Positions 9,561-21,111 of a stretch of 64,000 nt of DNA are shown here, one piece after another. The stretch's first letter is position 1. The number at the start of each line of letters is the position of its first letter. The stretch lies in assembly GCA_947044405.1 (NCBI GenBank), contig CAMRHE010000205.1:1860001-1924000 (forward strand), given 5' to 3'. The notes under the pieces are model-generated. The model ran no database searches. It saw nothing but the letters and a program-made list of their open reading frames with translations, and was not told the origin of the DNA. The DNA is from Leptodactylus fallax (lineage: Eukaryota > Chordata > Amphibia > Anura > Leptodactylidae). A program made the position numbers and the translations under genes.

Positions 9561-12500
9561 TCAGTCCTCTTCTCCCTCCTCTTCACCGGCCAGGCTATCC
9601 AGAATGGCATAGTCCCGCTGCAGGCTGCGGATCAGCCTGCAACAATCCTGAAAAGTGATGTCCTCTCTTCGCAAAGTCAGTCCTTTTCTGGCGAACCAGA
9701 TAGCGTCCTTGAAACAGTTCACAAGTCGCCAGGCCTCCAGAATGTCACTCTCTCTGTGAGTCCCCTGGAAGAGCCCATACAATACCGCGTGGTACGTCAG
9801 GCCCCTCCTGGGTACACAGTCCTCAAAGTCATCTTCCAGCTCGTCCAACAGGCCTTGAGCAAAAGGGCACTCCCAAAAGACGTGCAAAGATGTTTCCTCC
9901 TTGTAGGGGCACCGTGGGCAGTACCTCGTCTTGCTCAAGTTGCGGGCATGCATGAACGACCTGAGGGGCAGCCCCCCTCGGATAGCCATCCACGACAGAT
10001 CCTTGTGCCCGTTGGTCAGCAGACGTGAAGAGACGTTCTCCCAAACGACCTTCGTGGCGTCCGCTGTGAGTCCTGGAACCTCCTCCATGCCATCCCTAGC
10101 TCGGATGAGCTTGTGGATGGTCTTTGGCTTCCACAGATCCGGTTTAAGACCCTCCAGCTGGAACTCCCTCACGAACTTGGGCACGTCCTTGTAGAACCAC
10201 GGGACGGTCCAGTTGTAAGGGACGGAGCTGTCCCATTTCTCCCAGCCGAGCCCTCGCCAGAGGGGGAGCAGGAACAAACGAGACATGGCCTTCCCCGCGG
10301 ATCCGCTGACTGTACTCAGGGTTCTGCGAACACAATCACAAACAAAAGCCGATCTTAGAAGGGTTGGAATATCGGGGACATTCTTACCTCCCTTGAGCCG
10401 GTCCTTGTACATGATGCTCCGCTTCACCCGGTCCATTTTGGAGCCCCACACAAAGTGGAAGACGGTCCTGGTGATGGCCCGCGCCACCGTTGCCAGTGGG
10501 GGCCAGGCCTGTGCGGTGTACTGGAGCACAGGCAGGATCTCATTCCTCAGGACGAGCGCCTTTCCCTCGATGGTGAGCTGACGTAGGCTCCAAAGCCCGA
10601 TTCGCTGATTGATTTTCTTGAGTCTTTCGTCCCAAGACCTCAGGGCGGCGCCTTCCTTTCCGAACCAGACTCCCAAGATCTTGATGAAGTCCGGCTGCAC
10701 TGTGAAAGGAAAGAAAGCAGGGGAGGCCAGGTGCCACTCTCCGAAGAGCATGGCCTCTGACTTTCCACAGTTCACCTTAGCCCCTGAGGCTCGGCCGAAG
10801 CGTTCGCAGGTCTGGACGAGCGTTGACACCGACGACTGGTCAGCGCAGAAGACGGTCACATCGTCCATGTAGAGCGAACACTTGACTTCCAGGTTTCCTG
10901 AGCCCGGTGCGATGATCCCTCTGATCCCTCGATTCTGCCGGATAGATTCTGCGAACAGTTCTATAACACAAACACAAAAAGGAGGGGAGAGAGCGGGCAG
11001 CCTTGTCTGACCCCGGAGCGAACCGAAAAGGGGTCAGTTTTCCAGCCGTTCACCATCACCGAGCTGTGGATGTCAAGATACATGAGGTTAACCATACGAC
11101 AGAACCACTCACCCACACCAAGTTGGCGGAGGGCTTTCGCCATGAAATCGTGAGAGACACGATCGAAGGCCTTCTCCTGATCCAGGCTGACCAGGGCCGC
11201 GTGTGCACGGCGGTCTCCGATGTAGTGCAATGTGTCTCTCACCAGGGCTAAGCTGTCCGCGATCCTCCGACCAGGAATGGCGCAGGTTTGGTCCGGGTGG
11301 ATGACGCTGCCGATGACTGCCTTCAACCTCGTTGACATCACCTTGGCCAGGATCTTGTAGTCCACGTTGAGGAGCGAGATGGGACGCCAATTCTTCAGGT
11401 CGCATCTTTCCCCCTTCTGCTTGTACAAGATCGTGATCAAGCCTTCCCGCAACGACGGCGGCATCGTCCCCGCCACCACCATCTCCTCGTAGAGATCTTT
11501 CAGATCCGAGCAGATCAGGTCCCCCAGAGCTACGTATAGCTCGGCGGGGAGACCGTCGCTACCCGGAGTCCTTCCGACCTTAAAGGATTTAGCGGCAGCG
11601 AGGACTTCGGCCACCGTCAGAGGGGCGTTCAGAGCCTCAGCACCTGTAGGATCAAGAGGATTCGTGATACCTGACAGGAACTCTTGCGCTGCATCTTCGT
11701 CGGTGGGTTTCGGGGAGTAGAGGTCGCGGTAGTAGTCGCGGACGACGCCCATCACTTCCTTCTTCCCCCTTCTCATGTTGCCGTCTCCATCCCTCATCTC
11801 TGTGACGGGCGTGTGGCCTGAGTGGACCTTTCTGAAAAAGAAAGAGTTACATTTCTCACCCTTCTCCAGATGCTCCACCTTGGAACGGAAGATGATCTGC
11901 CGCGATTCCTCCTCAAAGTGCCCCTTGAGACCCTTCTTGGCGTCCTCCAGCATATCCCTGACGTCCCAGCCACAGCGCTCGAGGTCCTGAAGGGAACGCA
12001 GCTCGCGCTGCATCTCCCTCAGGTCCCCCTTGCGCCGGGCCGCCTGCTGGCGGCCTCTCGCCTGGAAGAAACAACGGATATTGACTTTAACATATTCCCA
12101 CCAATCCGACAACCTGCTAAAGGAAAATTTGTCGTTACGAAGGCACACGTAGACATCTCTAATCTCCTCCAACAACTCCTCATTTTCCAGCAAGGAGCAA
12201 TTCAGCTTCCAGGAGCCGGGGCCGGGTGGAAAACCGTTGCCCACGGCGCCCTCAAAGAGAATACCCCTGTGGTCAGAGAAGAAGCAAGGGATCATAGAGT
12301 GGCTTACCTGTGCTACTGACCGAGAGGTGAACACGAAGTCAATCCTGGAACGCAGTGAGCCATCGGACCGACACCAGGTGTAGTTGGCTGATGCCGGCCC
12401 CATAGAACCCACCGCGTCCCTGAGAGAGGCCTCGGTCACCATCTCGATCAGCAGTTTAGATGTTACATCGAGCTTCGCCGACGCAGAAGAACTCCTTCCG

Positions 12501-12956
12501 TCACCCTCCACAGGGCAGTTGAAGTCCCCGGCCAGAATGACCGCCCTGGTGGTAGCGAGCTGAGTGCGCAGGATCTGGAAAAGCTCCAGGCGCTCGTTCT
12601 TCATGGGGGAAGCGTACACGTTGATGAGCCTAATAGGCTCCCCCGCCCAGGAACCGTCTATGACCATTAGCCGGCCACAGACGAGCTCCCGGTAGGTTTC
12701 AAGCGTGAAGGCGTTCCCCCCTGATGAGAACGGCAATACCTGCGGACTTGCAGTCGCCACCACCCGACCAGTAAGACGGACCGTGGCTCCACTCCCTGCA
12801 GAGGTGTCCGTAGGACCGAAGAGAGGGGAGGCCGCACTCCTGCATCATCACGACATTCGCCTTAGCGATGTTCTCCACGAACGACAAAGCTGTCTGACGT
12901 CTACTCCTCTCCTTGATGCTCCGCACATTTATGGTAAAGATAGAGATCCCAGCCAT
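9561..12956 (-). pseudogene. A2 ORF2: endonuclease-reverse transcriptase with two frameshifts
   Basis: The start is the ATG at 12954-12956. The first 85 codons are open (FTINVRSIKERSRR, QECGLPSLRSYG), then one extra G in a G run near 12720 shifts the frame. The next frame, 10961-12763, carries AGDFNCPVEGD, SRIDFVFTS, SDHRGI and the RT blocks GSDGLPAELY, NWRPISLLNVDYK and LDQEKAFDRV. It ends early because of a 2-base insertion near 10975 that A3 and A4 lack. The last frame, 9561-10868, begins at the YMDD box and ends with the C-terminal knuckle CPRCPYKEETSLHVFWEC. The two breaks imply that this copy cannot make an intact ORF2 protein, if the assembly is right. Confidence 0.9.
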
Positions 12957-12999
12957 AGTGAGAGAAAAAAGAAAAGATTAAACCTTCAAGACAGGTTTT

Positions 13000-14745
13000 C
13001 TAGTTACCGCTCCCGTCGGGGGGTTTCTCCTCCTTCTTGTCCGCAGGCAAGAGTTGCTCCAAGGAGTCTTCAATCGCCTGCAGGGCGTGGGTATCGAAAG
13101 CCTCCACCATCTCCACCGCCTCACCGCCGAGGATCTCGGTGATGATTGACGCCGGGGGTTCGGCCAGCAGGGTATCCACATACCGCTCGAGTTCTAAGTC
13201 CACCGGGATGGCGTCCTCGGCGGGCTCCACTGCTATCTTTTTGGAGACCTCGTCGTCTTCGTCGGGGCCTTCGCTCTTCTTCCTTTTCCTTTGCTCTGAA
13301 ACAAGACAAGCGGGAGAGGGGGGGGGGGGGAATTCCTCCAAGGAGGGGCCCGCAGCAGCTGGAGGGGGAGGTGTTAGTGCTGCTGGGGGGAGGGAAGCCG
13401 GGGGGGGGGAGGGTGAGGGGGGGCAGGGGTGGCCACTGAGGTGATGGGGGGAAGGAGGGGGATAACCTCAGTGGGGGGAACACTGGGAGGGGGGGGGAGT
13501 CGTCCGCTTACCCTGCTCAGGATTTTTCTTGGGCTGCTGCGGCGGCTGCGGCTTCTGCTTCTGCTTCTGCTGCTGCTGCTGCTGCTTACCCTTGCTCTGC
13601 TCCGGTTTCTGGGGATTCCGGGGCTTCTGAGTGTCTTTGGGCTTGGTCGCTGGCTTCTTCTTGGCCGGCGCGGCGGGCGCGCCGGCCGCGAAATCCGCCG
13701 CCACCCTCGCCCAGGATCTCTTCGGGCACCCCTTGTAGGCGTGGTCCGCCTCCCCACACAGATTACAGGTCTTCCGTGTGGGGCAATCCTTCGTCTCGTG
13801 CCCCACCACACGGCAGTTCCTGCAAGCGTTCTCCTTGCAGGCCCTTCCTTCGTGCCCCTCCTTACCACACTTGCGACAGCAGCGCGGCATATCGGGGTAA
13901 AAGATGAGCCCGTAGGAGTTCCCGAGCGAGAACACCGGCGGCAGATGCACGAGGCCGTTGGAGTTGTGGGGGTCCCTGTGGAGGCGGACTACGGCTGACC
14001 ACTTACTGTTCCAGAAGCCGAGACTGTTCAGGATCTTGGACGGCTCCTTGACCACAGTACAGTACCTGCTCAGGAACGTGGCTACGTCGCTGCCTGGGGT
14101 GTGCGGATTCCTCATCGCCACCGTGATCCGTCTCTCGTTCTGTTGCACTGGGCAGCTGCCCACGAACATCCTGAAAGGGGATCCCGGCAGCGCTGACTTC
14201 ACCGCATCCCAATACCTCCTGCATATGTCCACGGAGGCAAAAGTCACAAAGAAAATCCCTGTGACGAAGGCGTGGACTGCCAGGGTCTCGGCTTTGGAAA
14301 AGCCCTGCTCCAGGACCATCTTTTGACAGAAAATTTTCTCTGTCATGTTTGGACGCTTTCCGTCCACCTCCTTCAGCCTCAGAGTCACCGTTTGCCTCAT
14401 CCAGGGCTCCAAGGTTGGAGCCCCCTGAGTCGGCAGCAGGTTTCCCGTCTGGCCGGCGGAAGCGGACGGAGAGACGTCCGAGATGGCCGCCGGAGCCTGG
14501 CTTACCTTGGCCTTGCCCCCGGCTGGTCTCCCCGCCTTCTTGGGGATGGTTCCTTGTGTGGCCATTACCTCCTGGCACCGGGCTGTCCCACGAAGACTCT
14601 GGGCAGAGAACTGTCCCTCGGCGCTCCTGAAGTCTTCTCCTGGAGTTTCAGCTAGGCTCCGCCCCCTAATCTGAATATCTCCCGAAGCTCCGCCTCCCGA
14701 AGTCCAAGTCGTTCTCTCTCCCTGAGCTTCCCGGGATGTGCTCAC
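13000..14745 (-). pseudogene. A2 ORF1: three-knuckle CCHC protein, C-terminal domain out of frame
   Basis: The main frame is 13468-14745 (425 codons). It runs from MSTSREAQGE through RPNMTEKIFCQKMVLEQGF and the three CCHC knuckles (about residues 288-343) to a Lys/Pro/Gln-rich region. It ends at GKRTTPPPSQCSPH, shortly after a C run. The conserved acidic C-terminal domain (EILGGEAVEMVEAFDTHALQ) remains open in another frame at 13000-13341. Between the two, at 13341-13500, long G/C homopolymers change the frame at least twice. The protein is expected to bind element RNA. Compared with A1, the knuckle region is nearly unchanged while the Pro-rich linker varies. Confidence 0.8.
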
Positions 14746-14996
14746 GGTGGGTTGTCAGCTGCTTCTCCCTTGCTGGCGTCGGTCTTCGATGGCGAAGGTC
14801 TCGAAGGCGCTAGAGGGCTCGCCCTCTCGGTCTAAAGGCAGATCAAATGCAGCACTGCTCCCCCGTCCAATAAATGGCACTCGGTTTATCCTGGAAATTT
14901 CGGATATGGGCGTCCGAGCGGATCCGCTTTCTGGCGTCCCAGAAGTTTTACCGGATATTGCTATCCGAACGGTTCCTATTCCAGTTCCCCTCGCAC

Positions 14997-15022
14997 CAGA
15001 TATTGAACTGATAAGAACAGAT
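14997..15022 (-). repeat. U2 snRNA-derived 26-nt segment between A3 and A2
   Basis: This is the same 26 bases as at 3379-3404 (U2 nt 38-63, one C variant). It is flanked on one side by the 3' end of A3 (CAATCCAAAA) and on the other by the 5' end of A2. It is the cleanest A-to-A junction in the window. Confidence 0.9.
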
Positions 15023-15634
15023 TTTTGGATTGAACAAAAGCTTTTATTTGCATCCAAGTCTTATACAAAAAATAACAAGGTACTGCGACGCAGCGCATAA
15101 CTGTATTACAATACCACAATTCAGTCTATATCATTCATCCTTAAGGGATGCGGCGCGGCATACGGCGACAGGAAATACATCCTAACACTACATGCTGCAC
15201 TACAAACCTAACTGACATACTTTTGGTCAATGCAATAAACACAGACGAGTGACAAAAACAGAGGGACGAGGGGGAGGGAAGGTCACAGGCCCGAAGCTTT
15301 ATTGATTGACCACAACACACATGAGGGGAGGACAGGCAATGCAAGAAATAATATACTTCCTATACTACCACTACTTCCTACCCTGGCAATAACTAACACA
15401 TTTTAGGGGGGGACAGGTAAATACAAGAAATAATATACTTCCTATACTACCACTACTTCCTACCCTAACTCTAAACAAAATGGTTAAACGGCAAAAGCAT
15501 CAAACATGTGATGGGATGGGGAAGAGGAAAGAGGGAAAGGGGAGGGGATGATCACAGGCCCGAAGCTTTATTTGAGTAACACGACAGACATGAAGGGAGG
15601 ACGGGGAAGGGAAAAAACAGACGTCGCCGAAGAC

Positions 15635-18600
15635 TCAGTCCTCTTCTCCCTCCTCTTCACCGGCCAGGCTATCCAGAATGGCATAGTCCCGCTGCAGGCT
15701 GCGGATCAGCCTGCAACAATCCTGAAAAGTGATGTCCTCTCTTCGCAAAGTCAGTCCTTTTCTGGCGAACCAGATAGCGTCCTTGAAACAGTTCACAAGT
15801 CGCCAGGCCTCCAGAATGTCACTCTCTCTGTGAGTCCCCTGGAAGAGCCCATACAATACCGCGTGGTACGTCAGGCCCCTCCTGGGTACACAGTCCTCAA
15901 AGTCATCTTCCAGCTCGTCCAACAGGCCTTGAGCAAAAGGGCACTCCCAAAAGACGTGCAAAGATGTTTCCTCCTTGTAGGGGCACCGTGGGCAGTACCT
16001 CGTCTTGCTCAAGTTGCGGGCATGCATGAACGACCTGAGGGGCAGCCCCCCTCGGATAGCCATCCACGACAGATCCTTGTGCCCGTTGGTCAGCAGACGT
16101 GAAGAGACGTTCTCCCAAACGACCTTCGTGGCGTCCGCTGTGAGTCCTGGAACCTCCTCCATGCCATCCCTAGCTCGGATGAGCTTGTGGATGGTCTTTG
16201 GCTTCCACAGATCCGGTTTAAGACCCTCCAGCTGGAACTCCCTCACGAACTTGGGCACGTCCTTGTAGAACCACGGGACGGTCCAGTTGTAAGGGACGGA
16301 GCTGTCCCATTTCTCCCAGCCGAGCCCTCGCCAGAGGGGGAGCAGGAACAAACGAGACATGGCCTTCCCCGCGGATCCGCTGACTGTACTCAGGGTTCTG
16401 CGAACACAATCACAAACAAAAGCCGATCTTAGAAGGGTTGGAATATCGGGGACATTCTTACCTCCCTTGAGCCGGTCCTTGTACATGATGCTCCGCTTCA
16501 CCCGGTCCATTTTGGAGCCCCACACAAAGTGGAAGACGGTCCTGGTGATGGCCCGCGCCACCGTTGCCAGTGGGGGCCAGGCCTGTGCGGTGTACTGGAG
16601 CACAGGCAGGATCTCATTCCTCAGGACGAGCGCCTTTCCCTCGATGGTGAGCTGACGTAGGCTCCAAAGCCCGATTCGCTGATTGATTTTCTTGAGTCTT
16701 TCGTCCCAAGACCTCAGGGCGGCGCCTTCCTTTCCGAACCAGACTCCCAAGATCTTGATGAAGTCCGGCTGCACTGTGAAAGGAAAGAAAGCAGGGGAGG
16801 CCAGGTGCCACTCTCCGAAGAGCATGGCCTCTGACTTTCCACAGTTCACCTTAGCCCCTGAGGCTCGGCCGAAGCGTTCGCAGGTCTGGACGAGCGTTGA
16901 CACCGACGACTGGTCAGCGCAGAAGACGGTCACATCGTCCATGTAGAGCGAACACTTGACTTCCAGGTTTCCTGAGCCCGGTGCGATGATCCCTCTGATC
17001 CCTCGATTCTGCCGGATAGATTCTGCGAACAGTTCTATAACACAAACAAAAAGGAGGGGAGAGAGCGGGCAGCCTTGTCTGACCCCGGAGCGAACCGAAA
17101 AGGGGTCAGTTTTCCAGCCGTTCACCATCACCGAGCTGTGGATGTCAAGATACATGAGGTTAACCATACGACAGAACCACTCACCCACACCAAGTTGGCG
17201 GAGGGCTTTCGCCATGAAATCGTGAGAGACACGATCGAAGGCCTTCTCCTGATCCAGGCTGACCAGGGCCGCGTGTGCACGGCGGTCTCCGATGTAGTGC
17301 AATGTGTCTCTCACCAGGGCTAAGCTGTCCGCGATCCTCCGACCAGGAATGGCGCAGGTTTGGTCCGGGTGGATGACGCTGCCGATGACTGCCTTCAACC
17401 TCGTTGACATCACCTTGGCCAGGATCTTGTAGTCCACGTTGAGGAGCGAGATGGGACGCCAATTCTTCAGGTCGCATCTTTCCCCCTTCTGCTTGTACAA
17501 GATCGTGATCAAGCCTTCCCGCAACGACGGCGGCATCGTCCCCGCCACCACCATCTCCTCGTAGAGATCTTTCAGATCCGAGCAGATCAGGTCCCCCAGA
17601 GCTACGTATAGCTCGGCGGGGAGACCGTCGCTACCCGGAGTCCTTCCGACCTTAAAGGATTTAGCGGCAGCGAGGACTTCGGCCACCGTCAGAGGGGCGT
17701 TCAGAGCCTCAGCACCTGTAGGATCAAGAGGATTCGTGATACCTGACAGGAACTCTTGCGCTGCATCTTCGTCGGTGGGTTTCGGGGAGTAGAGGTCGCG
17801 GTAGTAGTCGCGGACGACGCCCATCACTTCCTTCTTCCCCCTTCTCATGTTGCCGTCTCCATCCCTCATCTCTGTGACGGGCGTGTGGCCTGAGTGGACC
17901 TTTCTGAAAAAGAAAGAGTTACATTTCTCACCCTTCTCCAGATGCTCCACCTTGGAACGGAAGATGATCTGCCGCGATTCCTCCTCAAAGTGCCCCTTGA
18001 GACCCTTCTTGGCGTCCTCCAGCATATCCCTGACGTCCCAGCCACAGCGCTCGAGGTCCTGAAGGGAACGCAGCTCGCGCTGCATCTCCCTCAGGTCCCC
18101 CTTGCGCCGGGCCGCCTGCTGGCGGCCTCTCGCCTGGAAGAAACAACGGATATTGACTTTAACATATTCCCACCAATCCGACAACCTGCTAAAGGAAAAT
18201 TTGTCGTTACGAAGGCACACGTAGACATCTCTAATCTCCTCCAACAACTCCTCATTTTCCAGCAAGGAGCAATTCAGCTTCCAGGAGCCGGGGCCGGGTG
18301 GAAAACCGTTGCCCACGGCGCCCTCAAAGAGAATACCCCTGTGGTCAGAGAAGAAGCAAGGGATCATAGAGTGGCTTACCTGTGCTACTGACCGAGAGGT
18401 GAACACGAAGTCAATCCTGGAACGCAGTGAGCCATCGGACCGACACCAGGTGTAGTTGGCTGATGCCGGCCCCATAGAACCCACCGCGTCCCTGAGAGAG
18501 GCCTCGGTCACCATCTCGATCAGCAGTTTAGATGTTACATCGAGCTTCGCCGACGCAGAAGAACTCCTTCCGTCACCCTCCACAGGGCAGTTGAAGTCCC

Positions 18601-19028
18601 CGGCCAGAATGACCGCCCTGGTGGTAGCGAGCTGAGTGCGCAGGATCTGGAAAAGCTCCAGGCGCTCGTTCTTCATGGGGGAAGCGTACACGTTGATGAG
18701 CCTAATAGGCTCCCCCGCCCAGGAACCGTCTATGACCATTAGCCGGCCACAGACGAGCTCCCGGTAGGTTTCAAGCGTGAAGGCGTTCCCCCCTGATGAG
18801 AACGGCAATACCTGCGGACTTGCAGTCGCCACCACCCGACCAGTAAGACGGACCGTGGCTCCACTCCCTGCAGAGGTGTCCGTAGGACCGAAGAGAGGGG
18901 AGGCCGCACTCCTGCATCATCACGACATTCGCCTTAGCGATGTTCTCCACGAACGACAAAGCTGTCTGACGTCTACTCCTCTCCTTGATGCTCCGCACAT
19001 TTATGGTAAAGATAGAGATCCCAGCCAT
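15635..19028 (-). pseudogene. A3 ORF2: endonuclease-reverse transcriptase, single frameshift near the N-terminus
   Basis: The start is the ATG at 19026-19028. After about 75 codons an extra G in the run near 18792 shifts the frame. The remainder is open for 1066 codons (15635-18835). Domains in order in that frame: endonuclease with AGDFNCPVEGD and SRIDFVFTS (residues 75-175), an RT fingers/palm region with TPGSDGLPAELYVA and NWRPISLLNVDYK (about 410-480), LDQEKAFDRVSHDFM (about 515), QGCPLSPLLFV (about 580), the catalytic YMDDVTVF (about 630), and the C-terminal knuckle CPRCPYKEETSLHVFWEC (about 960). Length and layout suit an L1/Tx1-type ORF2 of roughly 1,130 residues. Only one base separates this copy from an open ORF2. 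Confidence 0.9.
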
Positions 19029-19071
19029 AGTGAGAGAAAAAAGAAAAGATTAAACCTTCAAGACAGGTTTT

Positions 19072-20818
19072 CTAGTTACCGCTCCCGTCGGGGGGTTTCT
19101 CCTCCTTCTTGTCCGCAGGCAAGAGTTGCTCCAAGGAGTCTTCAATCGCCTGCAGGGCGTGGGTATCGAAAGCCTCCACCATCTCCACCGCCTCACCGCC
19201 GAGGATCTCGGTGATGATTGACGCCGGGGGTTCGGCCAGCAGGGTATCCACATACCGCTCGAGTTCTAAGTCCACCGGGATGGCGTCCTCGGCGGGCTCC
19301 ACTGCTATCTTTTTGGAGACCTCGTCGTCTTCGTCGGGGCCTTCGCTCTTCTTCCTTTTCCTTTGCTCTGAAACAAGACAAGCGGGAGAGGGGAGGGGGG
19401 GGGAATTCCTCCAAGGAGGGGCCCGCAGCAGCTGGAGGGGGAGGTGTTAGTGCTGCTGGGGGGAGGGAAGCCGGGGGGGGGGAGGGTGAGGGGGGGCAGG
19501 GGTGGCCACTGAGGTGATGGGGGGAAGGAGGGGGATAACCTCAGTGGGGGGAACACTGGGAGGGGGGGGGAGTCGTCCGCTTACCCTGCTCAGGATTTTT
19601 CTTGGGCTGCTGCGGCGGCTGCGGCTTCTGCTTCTGCTTCTGCTGCTGCTGCTGCTGCTTACCCTTGCTCTGCTCCGGTTTCTGGGGATTCCGGGGCTTC
19701 TGAGTGTCTTTGGGCTTGGTCGCTGGCTTCTTCTTGGCCGGCGCGGCGGGCGCGCCGGCCGCGAAATCCGCCGCCACCCTCGCCCAGGATCTCTTCGGGC
19801 ACCCCTTGTAGGCGTGGTCCGCCTCCCCACACAGATTACAGGTCTTCCGTGTGGGGCAATCCTTCGTCTCGTGCCCCACCACACGGCAGTTCCTGCAAGC
19901 GTTCTCCTTGCAGGCCCTTCCTTCGTGCCCCTCCTTACCACACTTGCGACAGCAGCGCGGCATATCGGGGTAAAAGATGAGCCCGTAGGAGTTCCCGAGC
20001 GAGAACACCGGCGGCAGATGCACGAGGCCGTTGGAGTTGTGGGGGTCCCTGTGGAGGCGGACTACGGCTGACCACTTACTGTTCCAGAAGCCGAGACTGT
20101 TCAGGATCTTGGACGGCTCCTTGACCACAGTACAGTACCTGCTCAGGAACGTGGCTACGTCGCTGCCTGGGGTGTGCGGATTCCTCATCGCCACCGTGAT
20201 CCGTCTCTCGTTCTGTTGCACTGGGCAGCTGCCCACGAACATCCTGAAAGGGGATCCCGGCAGCGCTGACTTCACCGCATCCCAATACCTCCTGCATATG
20301 TCCACGGAGGCAAAAGTCACAAAGAAAATCCCTGTGACGAAGGCGTGGACTGCCAGGGTCTCGGCTTTGGAAAAGCCCTGCTCCAGGACCATCTTTTGAC
20401 AGAAAATTTTCTCTGTCATGTTTGGACGCTTTCCGTCCACCTCCTTCAGCCTCAGAGTCACCGTTTGCCTCATCCAGGGCTCCAAGGTTGGAGCCCCCTG
20501 AGTCGGCAGCAGGTTTCCCGTCTGGCCGGCGGAAGCGGACGGAGAGACGTCCGAGATGGCCGCCGGAGCCTGGCTTACCTTGGCCTTGCCCCCGGCTGGT
20601 CTCCCCGCCTTCTTGGGGATGGTTCCTTGTGTGGCCATTACCTCCTGGCACCGGGCTGTCCCACGAAGACTCTGGGCAGAGAACTGTCCCTCGGCGCTCC
20701 TGAAGTCTTCTCCTGGAGTTTCAGCTAGGCTCCGCCCCCTAATCTGAATATCTCCCGAAGCTCCGCCTCCCGAAGTCCAAGTCGTTCTCTCTCCCTGAGC
20801 TTCCCGGGATGTGCTCAC
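19072..20818 (-). pseudogene. A3 ORF1: three-knuckle CCHC protein, C-terminal domain out of frame
   Basis: The main frame, 19541-20818 (425 codons), gives a protein apparently identical to that of A2, including the three knuckles CRKCGKEGHEGRAC, CRNCRVVGHETKDC and CNLCGEADHAYKGC. The C-terminal acidic domain is open only at 19072-19302 because the G/C runs at 19380-19570 break the frame. A2 and A3 differ in those runs, so the break is not a single shared event in every detail. The ORF1 stop and ORF2 start are 43 bases apart. Confidence 0.8.
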
Positions 20819-21069
20819 GGTGGGTTGTCAGCTGCTTCTCCCTTGCTGGCGTCGGTCTTCGATGGCGAAGGTCTCGAAGGCGCTAGAGGGCTCGCCCTCT
20901 CGGTCTAAAGGCAGATCAAATGCAGCACTGCTCCCCCGTCCAATAAATGGCACTCGGTTTATCCTGGAAATTTCGGATATGGGCGTCCGAGCGGATCCGC
21001 TTTCTGGCGTCCCAGAAGTTTTACCGGATATTGCTATCCGAACGGTTCCTATTCCAGTTCCCCTCGCAC

Positions 21070-21111
21070 CAGATATTGAACTGATAAGAACACTGGTACT
21101 GATAAGAACAG
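21070..21111 (-). repeat. Double U2-derived segment at the B2/A3 junction
   Basis: Minus-strand order: B2 A tail, U2 nt 40-53 (21098-21111), five unexplained bases ACCAG, then U2 nt 41-63 (21070-21092), then A3. The inner U2 motif TGTTCTTATCAGT is thus present twice within 42 bases. This is what two independent insertions at the same target, each leaving a partial duplication, would produce. The B1 junction also continues A-x-CAG after the U2 bases. Confidence 0.8.

Larger units (their letters stand above)
8950..14996 (-). mobile_element. Element A copy 2 (A2): full-length 6.05-kb U2-targeted Tx1-clade LINE
   Basis: This is full length by comparison with A3, which has exactly the same span of 6047 bp. 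The minus-strand order is: 5' UTR from 14996 beginning GTGCGAGGGGAACTGG, ORF1, ORF2, 3' UTR, and end CAATCCAA at 8950. The 3' UTR (8950-9560) contains two copies of a 40-base direct repeat (about 9268-9311 and 9349-9392). It also has two copies of a CAGGCCCGAAGCTTTATT box (about 9209 and 9481), whose complement carries AATAAA. Both ORFs are frameshifted. The 5' end abuts U2 nt 38-63 at 14997-15022. The expected U2 flank on the 3' side is replaced by the G/C block. Confidence 0.9.
15023..21069 (-). mobile_element. Element A copy 3 (A3): full-length U2-targeted Tx1-clade LINE
   Basis: This is a 6047-bp copy nearly identical to A2 and the best preserved of the four A copies. Its 3' end at 15023 is followed on the minus strand by U2 nt 38-63. 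Its 5' end at 21069 is preceded by U2 nt 41-63 (21070-21092). It shares with A2, but not with A1, the one-base ORF2 frameshift near 18790. This means that A2 and A3 either arose by tandem duplication or were copied from one defective source. Confidence 0.9.

Noticed and set aside
13429..13998. Leu-rich 189-codon plus-strand frame (also 19502-20071)
   Set aside because: Antisense to the Gln/Lys-rich part and knuckles of A ORF1. The Leu run is the CAG/CTG repeat read on the other strand.
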